Part shown: positions 7,231-15,001 of the stretch, piece by piece
Layout: each line of letters begins with the position of its first letter
How positions within the stretch are numbered: position 1 is the stretch's first letter
Assembly: GCA_014238595.1 (NCBI GenBank)
Contig: JABAAV010000018.1
Span: 1-20,966 of the forward strand
From: Myxococcales bacterium
GTDB taxonomy: Bacteria; Myxococcota_A; Polyangia; Haliangiales; J016
Direction: 5' to 3'
Length of the DNA: 20,966 bases
Notes under the pieces: generated by a model
What the model was told of the DNA's origin: nothing
Seen by the model: only the letters and a program-made list of their open reading frames with translations
Database searches by the model: none
Translations under genes and position numbers: made by a program

Positions 7231-7888
7231 CAGAACTTTGAGAAAGCGATGCCGATCGCTGATTCTTAACTACCTCTCCATGAAAAATCCAACATTTAAC
7301 ACCAATAATTCCATATGATGTTTTTGCTTCTGTCATACCATAATCAATATCAGCACGAAGTGTATGAAGTGGAACGCGGCCTTCTCGATACCATTCACGA
7401 CGAGACATCTCGGCTCCACCTAAACGACCTGAAGAAGCAACACGCACACCTTTTGCTCCAAATTTCATAGCAGTTTGGACTGATTTTTTCATAGCCCGAC
7501 GAAAAGCAACACGACGCTCTAATTGCGTTGCTATGTTTTCAGCAACCAATTGCGCATTTGTCTCTGCTTTTCGAACTTCAATAATATTTAAAAACACCTC
7601 AGATTTAATTAGTTTTTTAACATCTTCACGCAAAGTCTCAACACCAGCACCACGTTTACCAATAACAATACCTGGTCGTGCAGTATGAATATTAACTTTG
7701 CATTTATTTGCAGCTCGTTCAATTTCGATACGACTTACACCTGCATGTCGTAATTTATCTTTGATAAGTTTCTTGAGTGCAATGTCTTGATGAAGCCATT
7801 GCGCATAGTTTTTTTCTTCATACCAACATGAAGACCATGTTTTAATAACGCCAAGACGAAATCCTATTGGATGTGTTTTTTGTCCCAT
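7220..7888 (-). CDS. rpsC: 30S ribosomal protein S3
   Basis: Protein at the mRNA entry tunnel, with helicase-like activity together with S4 and S5. The 222-residue protein starts MGQKTHPIGFRLGVIKTWSS, a standard S3 opening. It contains the KH type II motif RPGIVIGKRGAG (GxxG at 77-80) and the C-terminal domain signature MSRREWYREGRVPLHTLRAD near 160-180. ATG at 7888 lies 2 bases after the rplV stop. The 3' end and stop codon fall within a perfect hairpin. Confidence 0.98.
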   Translation of the reverse strand: MGQKTHPIGFRLGVIKTWSSCWYEEKNYAQWLHQDIALKKLIKDKLRHAGVSRIEIERAANKCKVNIHTARPGIVIGKRGAGVETLREDVKKLIKSEVFLNIIEVRKAETNAQLVAENIATQLERRVAFRRAMKKSVQTAMKFGAKGVRVASSGRLGGAEMSRREWYREGRVPLHTLRADIDYGMTEAKTSYGIIGVKCWIFHGEVVKNQRSASLSQSSVTT

Positions 7889-7890
7889 AT

Positions 7891-8235
7891 TTATTTCCGA
7901 CTATCACTCACAACAATAGTTAAATGACTGCTGCGATGATGAATGCGATTGGATCGCCCCATTGAACGTGGACGCCAACGTTTGAGCAAGCGTCCACCAT
8001 CAACATAAATTGTTTTGATGAATAAATGATCGGTATCGACTTTATCTTTAAATTTATCTTCTATGTTTGCTGTTGCTGATGTTATCGCTTTTTCAAGAAT
8101 TCGAGCACCTTTTTTAGGTGCCAAAGCCATTGTGGTCATCGCACGTTCAACAGATTCACCACGAATCATAGATGCAACAACACGCAACTTACGCGGAGAC
8201 ATTTGAATATTTCGAACAATAGATCGGGCTTCCAT
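7891..8235 (-). CDS. rplV: 50S ribosomal protein L22
   Basis: Globular domain on the 50S surface with a long beta-hairpin lining the exit tunnel; the hairpin tip is where macrolide-resistance changes occur. The 114-residue product shows the N-terminal RNIQMSPRKLRVVASMIRG segment and the hairpin GGRLLKRWRPRSMGRSNRI (about 80-98), which looks full length. ATG at 8235, with a weak GAG about 8 bases upstream. The 59-base gap after rpsS is larger than most in the block. Confidence 0.97.
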   Translation of the reverse strand: MEARSIVRNIQMSPRKLRVVASMIRGESVERAMTTMALAPKKGARILEKAITSATANIEDKFKDKVDTDHLFIKTIYVDGGRLLKRWRPRSMGRSNRIHHRSSHLTIVVSDSRK

Positions 8236-8294
8236 GATAAAATCTCGTCAAACAGAGCTCCGACATGTAACAGATTCACATAAGAACATCAATC

Positions 8295-8567
8295 TCATTT
8301 TCCTTTTTTATCCCCAATATGCCCACGAAATGTCCTCGTAGGAGAAAATTCTCCTAATTTATGTCCAATCATGTTTTCACTGATTGAAACTGGAATAAAT
8401 TTTCTCCCGTTATGAACACCAAAAGTCAACCCAATCATTTCTGGAGTAATTGTTGAACGACGTGACCATGTCGCAATAATCTTACGTGACCCAGATTCAC
8501 GGGCAGCATCTATCTTTTTAGTAAGATGCTCATCGACAAAAAAACCTTTTTTTATTGAACGTGGCAT
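8295..8567 (-). CDS. rpsS: 30S ribosomal protein S19
   Basis: 30S head protein that pairs with S13 and approaches the A-site tRNA and the central protuberance. 90 residues, close to the standard 92. Starts MPRSIKKGFFVDEHLTKKID and carries the signature GHKLGEFSPTRTFRGH (about 69-84), preceded by the TWSRRSTITPEMIG segment. ATG at 8567 is 11 bases after the rplB stop. Confidence 0.98.
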   Translation of the reverse strand: MPRSIKKGFFVDEHLTKKIDAARESGSRKIIATWSRRSTITPEMIGLTFGVHNGRKFIPVSISENMIGHKLGEFSPTRTFRGHIGDKKGK

Positions 8568-8578
8568 AATTAAAACTC

Positions 8579-9409
8579 TTATTTCCTTTTACGTCTTCGA
8601 ACAATCATTTTGTCTGTCCGTTTGTTATGGCGGGTATGATAGCCTTTGGTTGGAACTCCCCATGGCGTGCAAGGATGTCTACCTCCTGAACTACGTCCTT
8701 CACCACCACCCATAGGATGATCGACAGGGTTCATACTAACACCTCGATTGTGTGGACGTTTTCCACGCCATCTTATACGACCTGCTTTGCCCCATTTGAC
8801 ATTTAGATGTTCAGTATTACCAATGACACCAATCACACAACGACAATTGATATGCACTTTACGTACTTCACTCGAAGGTAATCGCAATGTTGCCCATTCA
8901 CCTTCTTTGGCCATCAACGTAATACCTGTTCCTGCGCTTCTACCAAGTACCGCTCCTCCTTTAGGACGAATTTCAACACCATGAATTCGTGTTCCAACAG
9001 GAACATATTTTAACGGCAAACTATTACCTGGAAGAATATCGGCCGAATTGGCAGCAATCACTTCATGACCAACTTTTAAATCGGACGGAGCCAAGATATA
9101 AGATTTCTCTCCATCTAGATAATGCAACAATGCAATACGCGCTGAACGATTGGGATCATATTCGATCGCAACAACCTGAGCAGGTATCCCTGTCTTGTTA
9201 CGATAAAAGTCAATCTGTCTATAACGACGCTTATGTCCACCTCCACGAAATCGTGCAGTGATGCGTCCATTAACATTACGTCCACCCGTTCCTTTTTTAC
9301 CTGAAACAAGTTTTTTTTCAGGCGTTTTTTTGGTGATGTCTGAAAAATCTTGCGTCGACATACCACGACGACCTGGTGTTGTTGGGGCATATCTTCGCAC
9401 TGAACTCAT
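8579..9409 (-). CDS. rplB: 50S ribosomal protein L2
   Basis: Large-subunit protein close to the peptidyl transferase centre, needed for subunit association. The 276-residue protein has the N-terminal RGGGHKRRYRQIDF segment (about 55-68), a central SH3-like domain, and the C-terminal signature MNPVDHPMGGGEGR near 226-239; its histidine is the residue linked in E. coli to peptidyl transferase function. Standard length. The ATG overlaps the rplW TGA by four bases (ATGA), and a GGAG Shine-Dalgarno lies about 10 bases upstream inside rplW. Confidence 0.98.
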   Translation of the reverse strand: MSSVRRYAPTTPGRRGMSTQDFSDITKKTPEKKLVSGKKGTGGRNVNGRITARFRGGGHKRRYRQIDFYRNKTGIPAQVVAIEYDPNRSARIALLHYLDGEKSYILAPSDLKVGHEVIAANSADILPGNSLPLKYVPVGTRIHGVEIRPKGGAVLGRSAGTGITLMAKEGEWATLRLPSSEVRKVHINCRCVIGVIGNTEHLNVKWGKAGRIRWRGKRPHNRGVSMNPVDHPMGGGEGRSSGGRHPCTPWGVPTKGYHTRHNKRTDKMIVRRRKRK

Positions 9410-9720
9410 GCACCAACATCTCCAAATAATTCTAACATTTCTCCTTGTTTAAGGGTAACAACAGCTTTTTTACAACGAGGTTTGCGTCCTAAAAAACGAC
9501 CAACACGTTTTCGTTTTCCACGTTGTACCATTGTATTGACATCAACAACATGAACTCCGAATAATTCTTCTACTGCTTTTCGGATTTCTATCTTATTGGC
9601 ATCGACTGAAACTTCAAATACAACCTTTTCACCCATAGATTCACTGGAAGCTTCACGAATAGCCGTGGTTTTTTCAGTGAACAAAGGTCGATAAATGATC
9701 GAATGAGCTGTTTTAATCAT
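9406..9720 (-). CDS. rplW: 50S ribosomal protein L23
   Basis: Exit-tunnel protein that provides the docking site for trigger factor and the signal recognition particle. The 104-residue product shows the conserved YRPLFTEKTT segment near the start, VSVDANKIEIRKAVEELFGV (about 38-57) and VNTMVQRGKRKRVGRFLGRK (about 61-80). Standard length. Its ATG overlaps the rplD TGA by four bases (ATGA) and its own stop overlaps rplB in the same way, so rplD-rplW-rplB form a tightly coupled trio. Confidence 0.97.
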   Translation of the reverse strand: MIKTAHSIIYRPLFTEKTTAIREASSESMGEKVVFEVSVDANKIEIRKAVEELFGVHVVDVNTMVQRGKRKRVGRFLGRKPRCKKAVVTLKQGEMLELFGDVGA

Positions 9721-10352
9721 CGCATTAAAGCCTTTTCAACTTCTTTAATTGCAGCTTGGGTCATCACAAGATAGTCATGATCCAGCACGTCATAAACATT
9801 GATGCCTTCGGGGGCAATCCATTTAGAAAATTTGAGATTGTATGTCGCTCGTATTAAATGTTTATTTTCTGCGCTATCAACAATGAGTGCAGATAGTTTT
9901 TTTCCTGTCACTCCAATGTTTGATAATCCTTGTACAACTTGTTTAGTTTTACCGTCAGATGGAAGAAAAGCATCCATCACAATGATTTTCGTTTCTTTAG
10001 CACGAACACTCAACACTGAACGAAGTGCTTCTCGACGAACCTTACGTGGAACAGAATAAGCATAATTTCTCGGTTTCGGACCAAAAACACTACCACCACC
10101 GACCCATATAGGGGAACGATGAGAACCATGCCGTGCACGTCCTGTACCTTTTTGTTTGTAAGGTTTACGCGTCGATCCTGATACTTCACTACGACGTTTT
10201 GTACTGTGGTTACCACTGCGTTTACATGCACGTTGCCATTTTACAATTTCCCAGAGAAGATGCTCATGAATATCTGTATCAAACACAGATTCATTAAGCG
10301 CAATAGAACCTATTTTTTTTCCATCGATATTGACTATTGGTTGTTCTGACAT
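9717..10352 (-). CDS. rplD: 50S ribosomal protein L4
   Basis: Exit-tunnel protein. In E. coli it also represses its own S10 operon through a leader upstream of rpsJ; no such leader exists here. The 211-residue protein contains the conserved extended-loop motif TRKPYKQKGTGRARHGSHRS (about 62-81, which reaches into the tunnel), followed by PIWVGGGSVFGPKPRNY and the C-terminal Rossmann-like domain. I prefer ATG 10352 (MSEQPIVNIDG) because GAGGA at 10360-10364 is 7 bases away; ATG 10358 would add Met-Val but leaves one base of spacing. It lies directly behind rpsJ, where rplC would be expected. Confidence 0.96.
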   Translation of the reverse strand: MSEQPIVNIDGKKIGSIALNESVFDTDIHEHLLWEIVKWQRACKRSGNHSTKRRSEVSGSTRKPYKQKGTGRARHGSHRSPIWVGGGSVFGPKPRNYAYSVPRKVRREALRSVLSVRAKETKIIVMDAFLPSDGKTKQVVQGLSNIGVTGKKLSALIVDSAENKHLIRATYNLKFSKWIAPEGINVYDVLDHDYLVMTQAAIKEVEKALMR

Positions 10353-10359
10353 CACCATA

Positions 10360-10364
10360 TCCTC
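10360..10364 (-). promoter_or_regulatory. Ribosome binding site deciding the rplD start
   Basis: GAGGA on the minus strand, inside the short rpsJ-rplD gap. Spacing is 1 base to the first in-frame ATG (10358) and 7 bases to the second (10352), which is why the second is preferred. The site is intact even though rplC is absent, so rplD has its own initiation signal at the new junction. Confidence 0.65.
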
Positions 10365-10372
10365 AATAACAA

Positions 10373-10681
10373 TTAAGTTCGAATCTCCACATCAACACCT
10401 GCTGATAAATCAAGTTTCATCAGCGCATCTAACGTTTGCTGTGTTGGTCCATCAATATTCAAAAGCCGTTTATGAACACGGATTTCAAATTGCTCACGAG
10501 ATTTTTTATCTCCATGAGGAGAACGAAGCACACAATATTTATTGATTTTGATTGGCAAAGGAATAGGACCTATGATTTTTGCACCTGTTCGAAGCACAGT
10601 CTCCACGATTTCCGCTGCTGATTGATCCAGCAAGTGATGATCGTATGCTTTGAGACAAATATTGATTCTAGAGGTTTTCAT
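10373..10681 (-). CDS. rpsJ: 30S ribosomal protein S10
   Basis: 30S head protein that also acts as NusE, with NusB, in transcription antitermination. 102 residues, the standard length. Contains LKAYDHHLLDQSAAEIVETV (about 10-29), the signature GPIPLPIKINKYCVLRSPHGDK beginning near 38, and the C-terminal DLSAGVDVEIRT. It starts 12 bases after the tuf stop with no visible Shine-Dalgarno, so S10 expression is probably coupled to EF-Tu. Nothing but 14-20 bases separates it from rplD; the usual neighbour rplC is missing. Confidence 0.98.
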   Translation of the reverse strand: MKTSRINICLKAYDHHLLDQSAAEIVETVLRTGAKIIGPIPLPIKINKYCVLRSPHGDKKSREQFEIRVHKRLLNIDGPTQQTLDALMKLDLSAGVDVEIRT

Positions 10682-10693
10682 AAGGCAATAAAG

Positions 10694-11887
10694 TTATTCA
10701 ACAATTTCAGATACCACACCTGCACCAACAGTACGACCACCTTCTCGAATAGCGAATCGGAGGCCTTTTTCGCATGCAACAGGGCAAATCAATTCTACAA
10801 CCATACTAATGCTATCTCCAGGCATTACCATCTCAACACCATCAGGGAGTTCAGCAATACCAGTAACATCGGTTGTTCTTAAATAAAATTGCGGACGATA
10901 TCCTTTGAAAAAGGGAGTATGTCGACCGCCTTCTTCTTTTTTAAGAATATAAACTTCGGCTTTGAATTTTTTATGAGGTTTAATAGATCTTGGTTTAGCA
11001 AGTACTTGTCCACGTTCTACATCTTCTCGTTTGATACCACGAAGCAATACACCAACATTATCTCCGGCTTGACCTTCATCTAAAAGTTTGCGGAACATTT
11101 CAACACCGGTACATGTTGTCGTCGTTGTATCACTAAATCCAACAATTTCTATTTCTTCACCGACTTTAAGAATACCACGTTCAATACGACCGGTCACGAC
11201 GGTACCACGACCTGTAATTGTAAACACATCTTCCACAGGCATCAAAAATGGTTTGTCTGTGTCACGTTTAGGTTCAGGAATATGTTTGTCACAGGCATCG
11301 AGCAGTTTTTGAATGCTTTGCATACCGTATTCGGAATCTTCACCTTCAAGTGCTTTCAAAGCAGAGCCTCGAATAATTGGAGTATCTTCTGGAAAATCAT
11401 ACTTAGCTAATAGCTCTTGTAATTCCATTTCAACAAGCTCTAACAACTCTTCATCTTCTGCTCCAATTTGATCACATTTGTTAAGATAAACAACCAAAAA
11501 AGGAACATTAACCTGACGAGCAAGAAGCACATGCTCTCGAGTTTGAGGCATTGGTCCGTCGGGAGCACTAACAACAAGAATACCACCATCCATTTGAGCG
11601 GCACCTGTAATCATATTTTTAATGTAATCGGCATGTCCAGGACAATCAACATGAGCATAGTGACGTGTGTCTGATTCATACTCAACATGTGCAGTAGCAA
11701 TCGTTATACCACGAGCTCTTTCTTCGGGAGCTTTATCAATAGAGTCAAATGCAGAAAACTCAGCAAGCCCTTTTGAAGCTTGAACTTTAGTAATCGCAGC
11801 AGTCAATGTTGTCTTACCATGATCAACATGACCGATGGTTCCGATATTGACATGCGGTTTATTTCGTACAAATTGTTCTTTTGCCAT
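10694..11887 (-). CDS. tuf: Elongation factor Tu
   Basis: GTPase that delivers aminoacyl-tRNA to the ribosomal A site. The 397-residue protein shows all G-domain motifs: GHVDHGKT at 19-26, the switch I RGITIATAHVEYE with its conserved threonine near 62-64, DCPGH at 81-85, NKCD at 136-139 and SAL at 175-177. Domains II and III follow, with TGRGTVVTGRIERG and the C-terminal REGGRTVGAGVVSEI. Full length. An AAGGG Shine-Dalgarno lies about 10 bases before the ATG. The 93-base spacer from fusA is the largest gap within the str-S10-spc unit. Whether a second tuf copy exists cannot be told from here. Confidence 0.98.
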   Translation of the reverse strand: MAKEQFVRNKPHVNIGTIGHVDHGKTTLTAAITKVQASKGLAEFSAFDSIDKAPEERARGITIATAHVEYESDTRHYAHVDCPGHADYIKNMITGAAQMDGGILVVSAPDGPMPQTREHVLLARQVNVPFLVVYLNKCDQIGAEDEELLELVEMELQELLAKYDFPEDTPIIRGSALKALEGEDSEYGMQSIQKLLDACDKHIPEPKRDTDKPFLMPVEDVFTITGRGTVVTGRIERGILKVGEEIEIVGFSDTTTTTCTGVEMFRKLLDEGQAGDNVGVLLRGIKREDVERGQVLAKPRSIKPHKKFKAEVYILKKEEGGRHTPFFKGYRPQFYLRTTDVTGIAELPDGVEMVMPGDSISMVVELICPVACEKGLRFAIREGGRTVGAGVVSEIVE

Positions 11888-11948
11888 TGATTATATTCCC
11901 TTCTACGTTTTGATATTATTAGTATTAACTACAAGCTTCTGCCGCTCT

Positions 11949-11966
11949 TTACACCAAACGGTGCAA
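11949..11966 (-). other. Small hairpin in the fusA-tuf spacer
   Basis: The minus-strand transcript can form UUGCACC-GUUU-GGUGUAA, a 7-bp stem with one G:U pair and a 4-base loop, 15 bases after the fusA stop. There is no U-run, so it is not a convincing terminator. The rest of the 93-base spacer is AT-rich; I saw no promoter with an acceptable -35/-10 pair. It may be a processing or attenuation element between fusA and tuf, or chance. Confidence 0.3.
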
Positions 11967-11980
11967 TTAAAGAAGTAAAA

Positions 11981-14068
11981 TCAGCTACTACCTTGTGTTT
12001 TAGAGACCACATCTTCCCGGACACTGGCCGGTACATCTTCATAGCACGAAAATTGCATCGCGTAATTCGCGCGTCCTTGTGTACGAGAACGCAAATCAGT
12101 CGAATATCCGAACATGGATGCTAAAGGCACTACAGCAGAAATAACCTGAACGGTAGATCGTGGTGTAATGCTTGTCACACGACCTCTGCGGGCATTCAAA
12201 TCTCCAATAACACTGCCCATAAAATCTTCAGGGCTAGTAATTTCCACATCCATCATCGGTTCAAGCAAACGGATTCCCGCTTTTTTCGCACCTTCTTGAA
12301 ACGCTAATGAACCCGCAATTTTGAATGCCATTTCAGAAGAATCTACGGCATGGAAACTTCCATCAATCAAGGTCACTTTGACATCAACAACAGGATATCC
12401 AGCTAAAACTCCTCGTGACATGGCTTCTTCAATACCTTTATTCACTGCAGGAATATATTCTTTAGGAATTGTTCCACCCACAATTTTATTAATAAAAACG
12501 AAACCTTCACCTTGTTCAGAAGGCTCAATGTGAATTTTGACATGACCATATTGACCACGACCACCGGTTTGACGAATATACTTTTTGTCACAATCAACGG
12601 CTTTAGAAATTGATTCACGATAGGCGACTTGTGGTGTGCCTATATCTGCGTTGACGTTAAATTCACGACGAAGTCTGTCAACTAAAATCTCTAAATGAAG
12701 TTCGCCCATTCCAGAAATAACAGTTTGACCGGTTTCTTCATCGCTTGTGACACGAAATGATGGATCTTCTGATGCTAATTTCATCAAAGCTTTTGATAGC
12801 TTGTCTTGATCTTCTTTAGTTAAAGGTTCAATAGCTACACCAATGACTGGCTCAGGAATAGTAATTTTTTCTAATAAAATCGGTGTATTAAGAGCACTCA
12901 ACGTATCTCCCGTTGTGGTTGTTTTAAGACCAACAGCTGCCACGATATCGCCTGCACTAACTTGATCAATATCTTCACGTTTATTGGCATGCATACGGAG
13001 CAAACGACCCACGCGTTCTTGTTTCCCTTTGGTAACATTCAAGATTGAATCTTTGGTTTTCATTATGCCTGAATAAATCCGAACATAGGTCAGTTGCCCC
13101 ACATAAGGATCAGTCATAATTTTAAATGCGACAGCCGAAAGTGGTTCTTGTGCAGATGTTTTGAGATCGATCGTCTCACCAGAATCAGGGTGGACACCTT
13201 GAATAAAAGGAATATCCAGAGGTGATGGTAAATAATCCAAAACCCCATCAAGAAGATTTTGAACACCTTTGTTACGAAACGCAGTTCCCATTAAAACAGG
13301 AATGGCTTTTTGTCCTAAAGTTGCACGACGTAATGCATTTTTGATTTCTTCTGGAGAAATGGGTTCTTGCTCCAAATATTTTCCACAAATCTCATCATCC
13401 ACATCCGAAAGAGCTTCAATCATAACATTACGTGCTTCATTAGCTTGGTCTTTCAAATGCTCTGGTATTTCTTCATCTTTAAAATCTAGTCCTGATGAAG
13501 TTTCATCCCACACACGAGAACGTTCGTGGATCAAATCTACAATCCCGTTGAAATCTCCTTCTAAAGCATGTGGCAAATGGATCACGATAGGATTGGCACC
13601 CAATCGTTCATGAATTTCTTTCACAACACGGTCAGGTTCAGCACCGACACGATCGCATTTATTAATAAAAGCAATACGTGGCACATTGTAACGATCAGCT
13701 TGATGCCATACCGTTTCAGATTGAGGTTCAACACCACCGACAGCACAAAAAACAGCGACTGCACCATCAAGCACACGAAGTGATCGTTCCACTTCAATAG
13801 TAAAATCTACATGGCCTGGGGTATCGATAAGATTGATCGAATGCTTATCCCAAAAGAACGTCGTCGCAGCAGATGTAATCGTAATACCACGCTCTTGTTC
13901 TTGTTCCATCCAATCCATAACAGCAGCACCGTCATGAACTTCACCAATACGATTCGAAATACCTGCATAAAATAATATACGCTCTGTTGTTGTGGTTTTT
14001 CCAGCATCAATATGAGCCATAATCCCGATGTTTCGGGTTTTTCCCATTTCAGTCTGAGACTTGCTCAT
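11981..14068 (-). CDS. fusA: Elongation factor G
   Basis: Translocation GTPase, also used with RRF in ribosome recycling. The 695-residue protein has AHIDAGKT at 18-25, the switch I segment QERGITITSAATT (58-70), DTPGH at 82-86 and NKCD at 136-139. Then come domain II (GDIVAAVGLKTTTTGDTL), domain III with SGMGELHLEILVDRLRREF, domain IV with GGRGQYGHVKI and IDGSFHAVDSSEMAFKIAG, and domain V with VIGDLNARRGRV. Length matches classic EF-G. ATG at 14068 is 3 bases after the rpsG stop, with no strong Shine-Dalgarno, so translational coupling is likely. Confidence 0.98.
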   Translation of the reverse strand: MSKSQTEMGKTRNIGIMAHIDAGKTTTTERILFYAGISNRIGEVHDGAAVMDWMEQEQERGITITSAATTFFWDKHSINLIDTPGHVDFTIEVERSLRVLDGAVAVFCAVGGVEPQSETVWHQADRYNVPRIAFINKCDRVGAEPDRVVKEIHERLGANPIVIHLPHALEGDFNGIVDLIHERSRVWDETSSGLDFKDEEIPEHLKDQANEARNVMIEALSDVDDEICGKYLEQEPISPEEIKNALRRATLGQKAIPVLMGTAFRNKGVQNLLDGVLDYLPSPLDIPFIQGVHPDSGETIDLKTSAQEPLSAVAFKIMTDPYVGQLTYVRIYSGIMKTKDSILNVTKGKQERVGRLLRMHANKREDIDQVSAGDIVAAVGLKTTTTGDTLSALNTPILLEKITIPEPVIGVAIEPLTKEDQDKLSKALMKLASEDPSFRVTSDEETGQTVISGMGELHLEILVDRLRREFNVNADIGTPQVAYRESISKAVDCDKKYIRQTGGRGQYGHVKIHIEPSEQGEGFVFINKIVGGTIPKEYIPAVNKGIEEAMSRGVLAGYPVVDVKVTLIDGSFHAVDSSEMAFKIAGSLAFQEGAKKAGIRLLEPMMDVEITSPEDFMGSVIGDLNARRGRVTSITPRSTVQVISAVVPLASMFGYSTDLRSRTQGRANYAMQFSCYEDVPASVREDVVSKTQGSS

Positions 14069-14071
14069 GAT

Positions 14072-14560
14072 TTACCAACGATAATGAGAAAATGCGCGAT
14101 TGGCATCAGCCATTCTATGAACATCTTCACGTTTTTTAACCGCACCACCTCGTCCTTGGGCAGCATCTAAAATTTCATTAGCAAGAGATTCAACCATTGT
14201 ACGTTCATTACGCTGTCTCGCATAAAGACAAAGCCATCGCATACCCAATGCTTGTGCTCGCACAAGACGTACATCCATAGGCACTTGATATGTTGAACCA
14301 CCAACACGCCTAGATTTTACTTCGACACGTGGTTTAGTATTGGATAGGGCACGTTCCCAGACTTTAATCGGATCGTCTTTTGCGCGTTCTGCAACCAAAT
14401 TCAATGCACTATAGACAATACCTTCTGCAACAGCTTTTTTGCCGTCTTTCATGACCACGTTGATAAACTTCGTGATCTTTTGGCGTGTTTCCATTGAAGC
14501 ATCCGTATATTTAGGATCTGGAAGAACTTTTCGTTTAGGGACTTCACCTTTGCGTGGCAT
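14072..14560 (-). CDS. rpsG: 30S ribosomal protein S7
   Basis: Primary assembly protein of the 30S head, at the mRNA exit region. Starts MPRKGEVPKRKVLPDPKY, the canonical S7 opening, and ends NRAFSHYRW. It is 162 residues against the usual 156; the excess sits just after PKY (about residues 19-29). The start at 14560 is preferred to an open frame reaching 14617, which would overlap rpsL by 56 bases and lacks conserved residues. Only one base separates the rpsL stop from this ATG, so the long S12-S7 spacer used in E. coli for S7 autoregulation is absent. Confidence 0.97.
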   Translation of the reverse strand: MPRKGEVPKRKVLPDPKYTDASMETRQKITKFINVVMKDGKKAVAEGIVYSALNLVAERAKDDPIKVWERALSNTKPRVEVKSRRVGGSTYQVPMDVRLVRAQALGMRWLCLYARQRNERTMVESLANEILDAAQGRGGAVKKREDVHRMADANRAFSHYRW

Positions 14561-14561
14561 A

Positions 14562-14933
14562 TTATTTAGCTTTCTTAGCTCCGTATTTAGAACGGGATCG
14601 TTTACGATTTGCAACACCAGTCGTATCTAATGTTCCACGAACAATATGGTAACGAACACCAGGCAAATCCTTGACACGTCCTCCTCGAATTAAAACCACT
14701 GAATGTTCTTGAAGGTTATGTCCTTCACCAGGAATATATGATGTCACTTCCATTCCATTAGTTAAACGAACACGTGCAACTTTGCGTAGTGCAGAATTAG
14801 GTTTCTTAGGTGTCGAGGTATAAACACGTACACATACACCTCGCTTTTGAGGACAAGCTTTGAGCGCAGGAGCGGTTCCCTTTTTAGGAATTTTCTTTCG
14901 ACCTTTGCGGACAAGTTGATTAATCGTAGGCAT
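14562..14933 (-). CDS. rpsL: 30S ribosomal protein S12
   Basis: Decoding-centre protein and first gene of the str-S10-spc unit. 123 residues, standard length, beginning MPTINQLVRKGRKKIPKKG. The decoding loops TPKKPNSALRK (41-51) and GGRVKDLPGVRYH (84-96) are intact. The lysines where E. coli streptomycin-resistance changes arise (Lys43 and Lys88, counting Met) are wild type, and the aspartate that is methylthiolated in many bacteria (Asp89) is present. ATG at 14933 is preceded by AGAG about 7 bases upstream, a weak Shine-Dalgarno. A promoter lies in the 232-base spacer upstream. Confidence 0.98.
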   Translation of the reverse strand: MPTINQLVRKGRKKIPKKGTAPALKACPQKRGVCVRVYTSTPKKPNSALRKVARVRLTNGMEVTSYIPGEGHNLQEHSVVLIRGGRVKDLPGVRYHIVRGTLDTTGVANRKRSRSKYGAKKAK

Positions 14934-14966
14934 TGATAAACTCTATGATAAGAAGATGATCATATC

Positions 14967-15001
14967 GGTGGCGAGTCTACGGATTGCACCACTATTGTCA
15001 A
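14967..15001 (-). promoter_or_regulatory. Predicted sigma70-type promoter of the str-S10-spc unit
   Basis: Minus-strand TTGACA (15001-14996, a perfect -35), a 16-base spacer, then TAGACT (14979-14974, four of six -10 positions). The stretch upstream of the -35, from about 15003 to 15035, is AT-rich and could act as an UP element. The discriminator after the -10 is GC-rich (CGCCACC, 14973-14967), as in promoters of translation genes that are shut down by ppGpp in Proteobacteria. Expected start near 14967, giving a leader of about 34 bases to rpsL. This is the only good promoter I saw upstream of the ribosomal block. Confidence 0.65.

Noticed and set aside
8236..8294. Possible promoter in the rplV-rpsS spacer (TTGATG, 17 bases, TACATG)
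   Set aside because: Only four of six and three of six positions match; such pairs are expected by chance in AT-rich DNA.
9115..9390. 91-codon minus-strand frame inside rplB
   Set aside because: Out-of-frame shadow of the L2 coding sequence.
13269..13613. 114-codon plus-strand open frame opposite fusA
   Set aside because: Shadow of a conserved coding region; no independent signal.
14561..14617. Upstream extension of rpsG giving 181 residues
   Set aside because: It would overlap rpsL by 56 bases, and S7 canonically starts at MPRK; the extra residues match nothing conserved.
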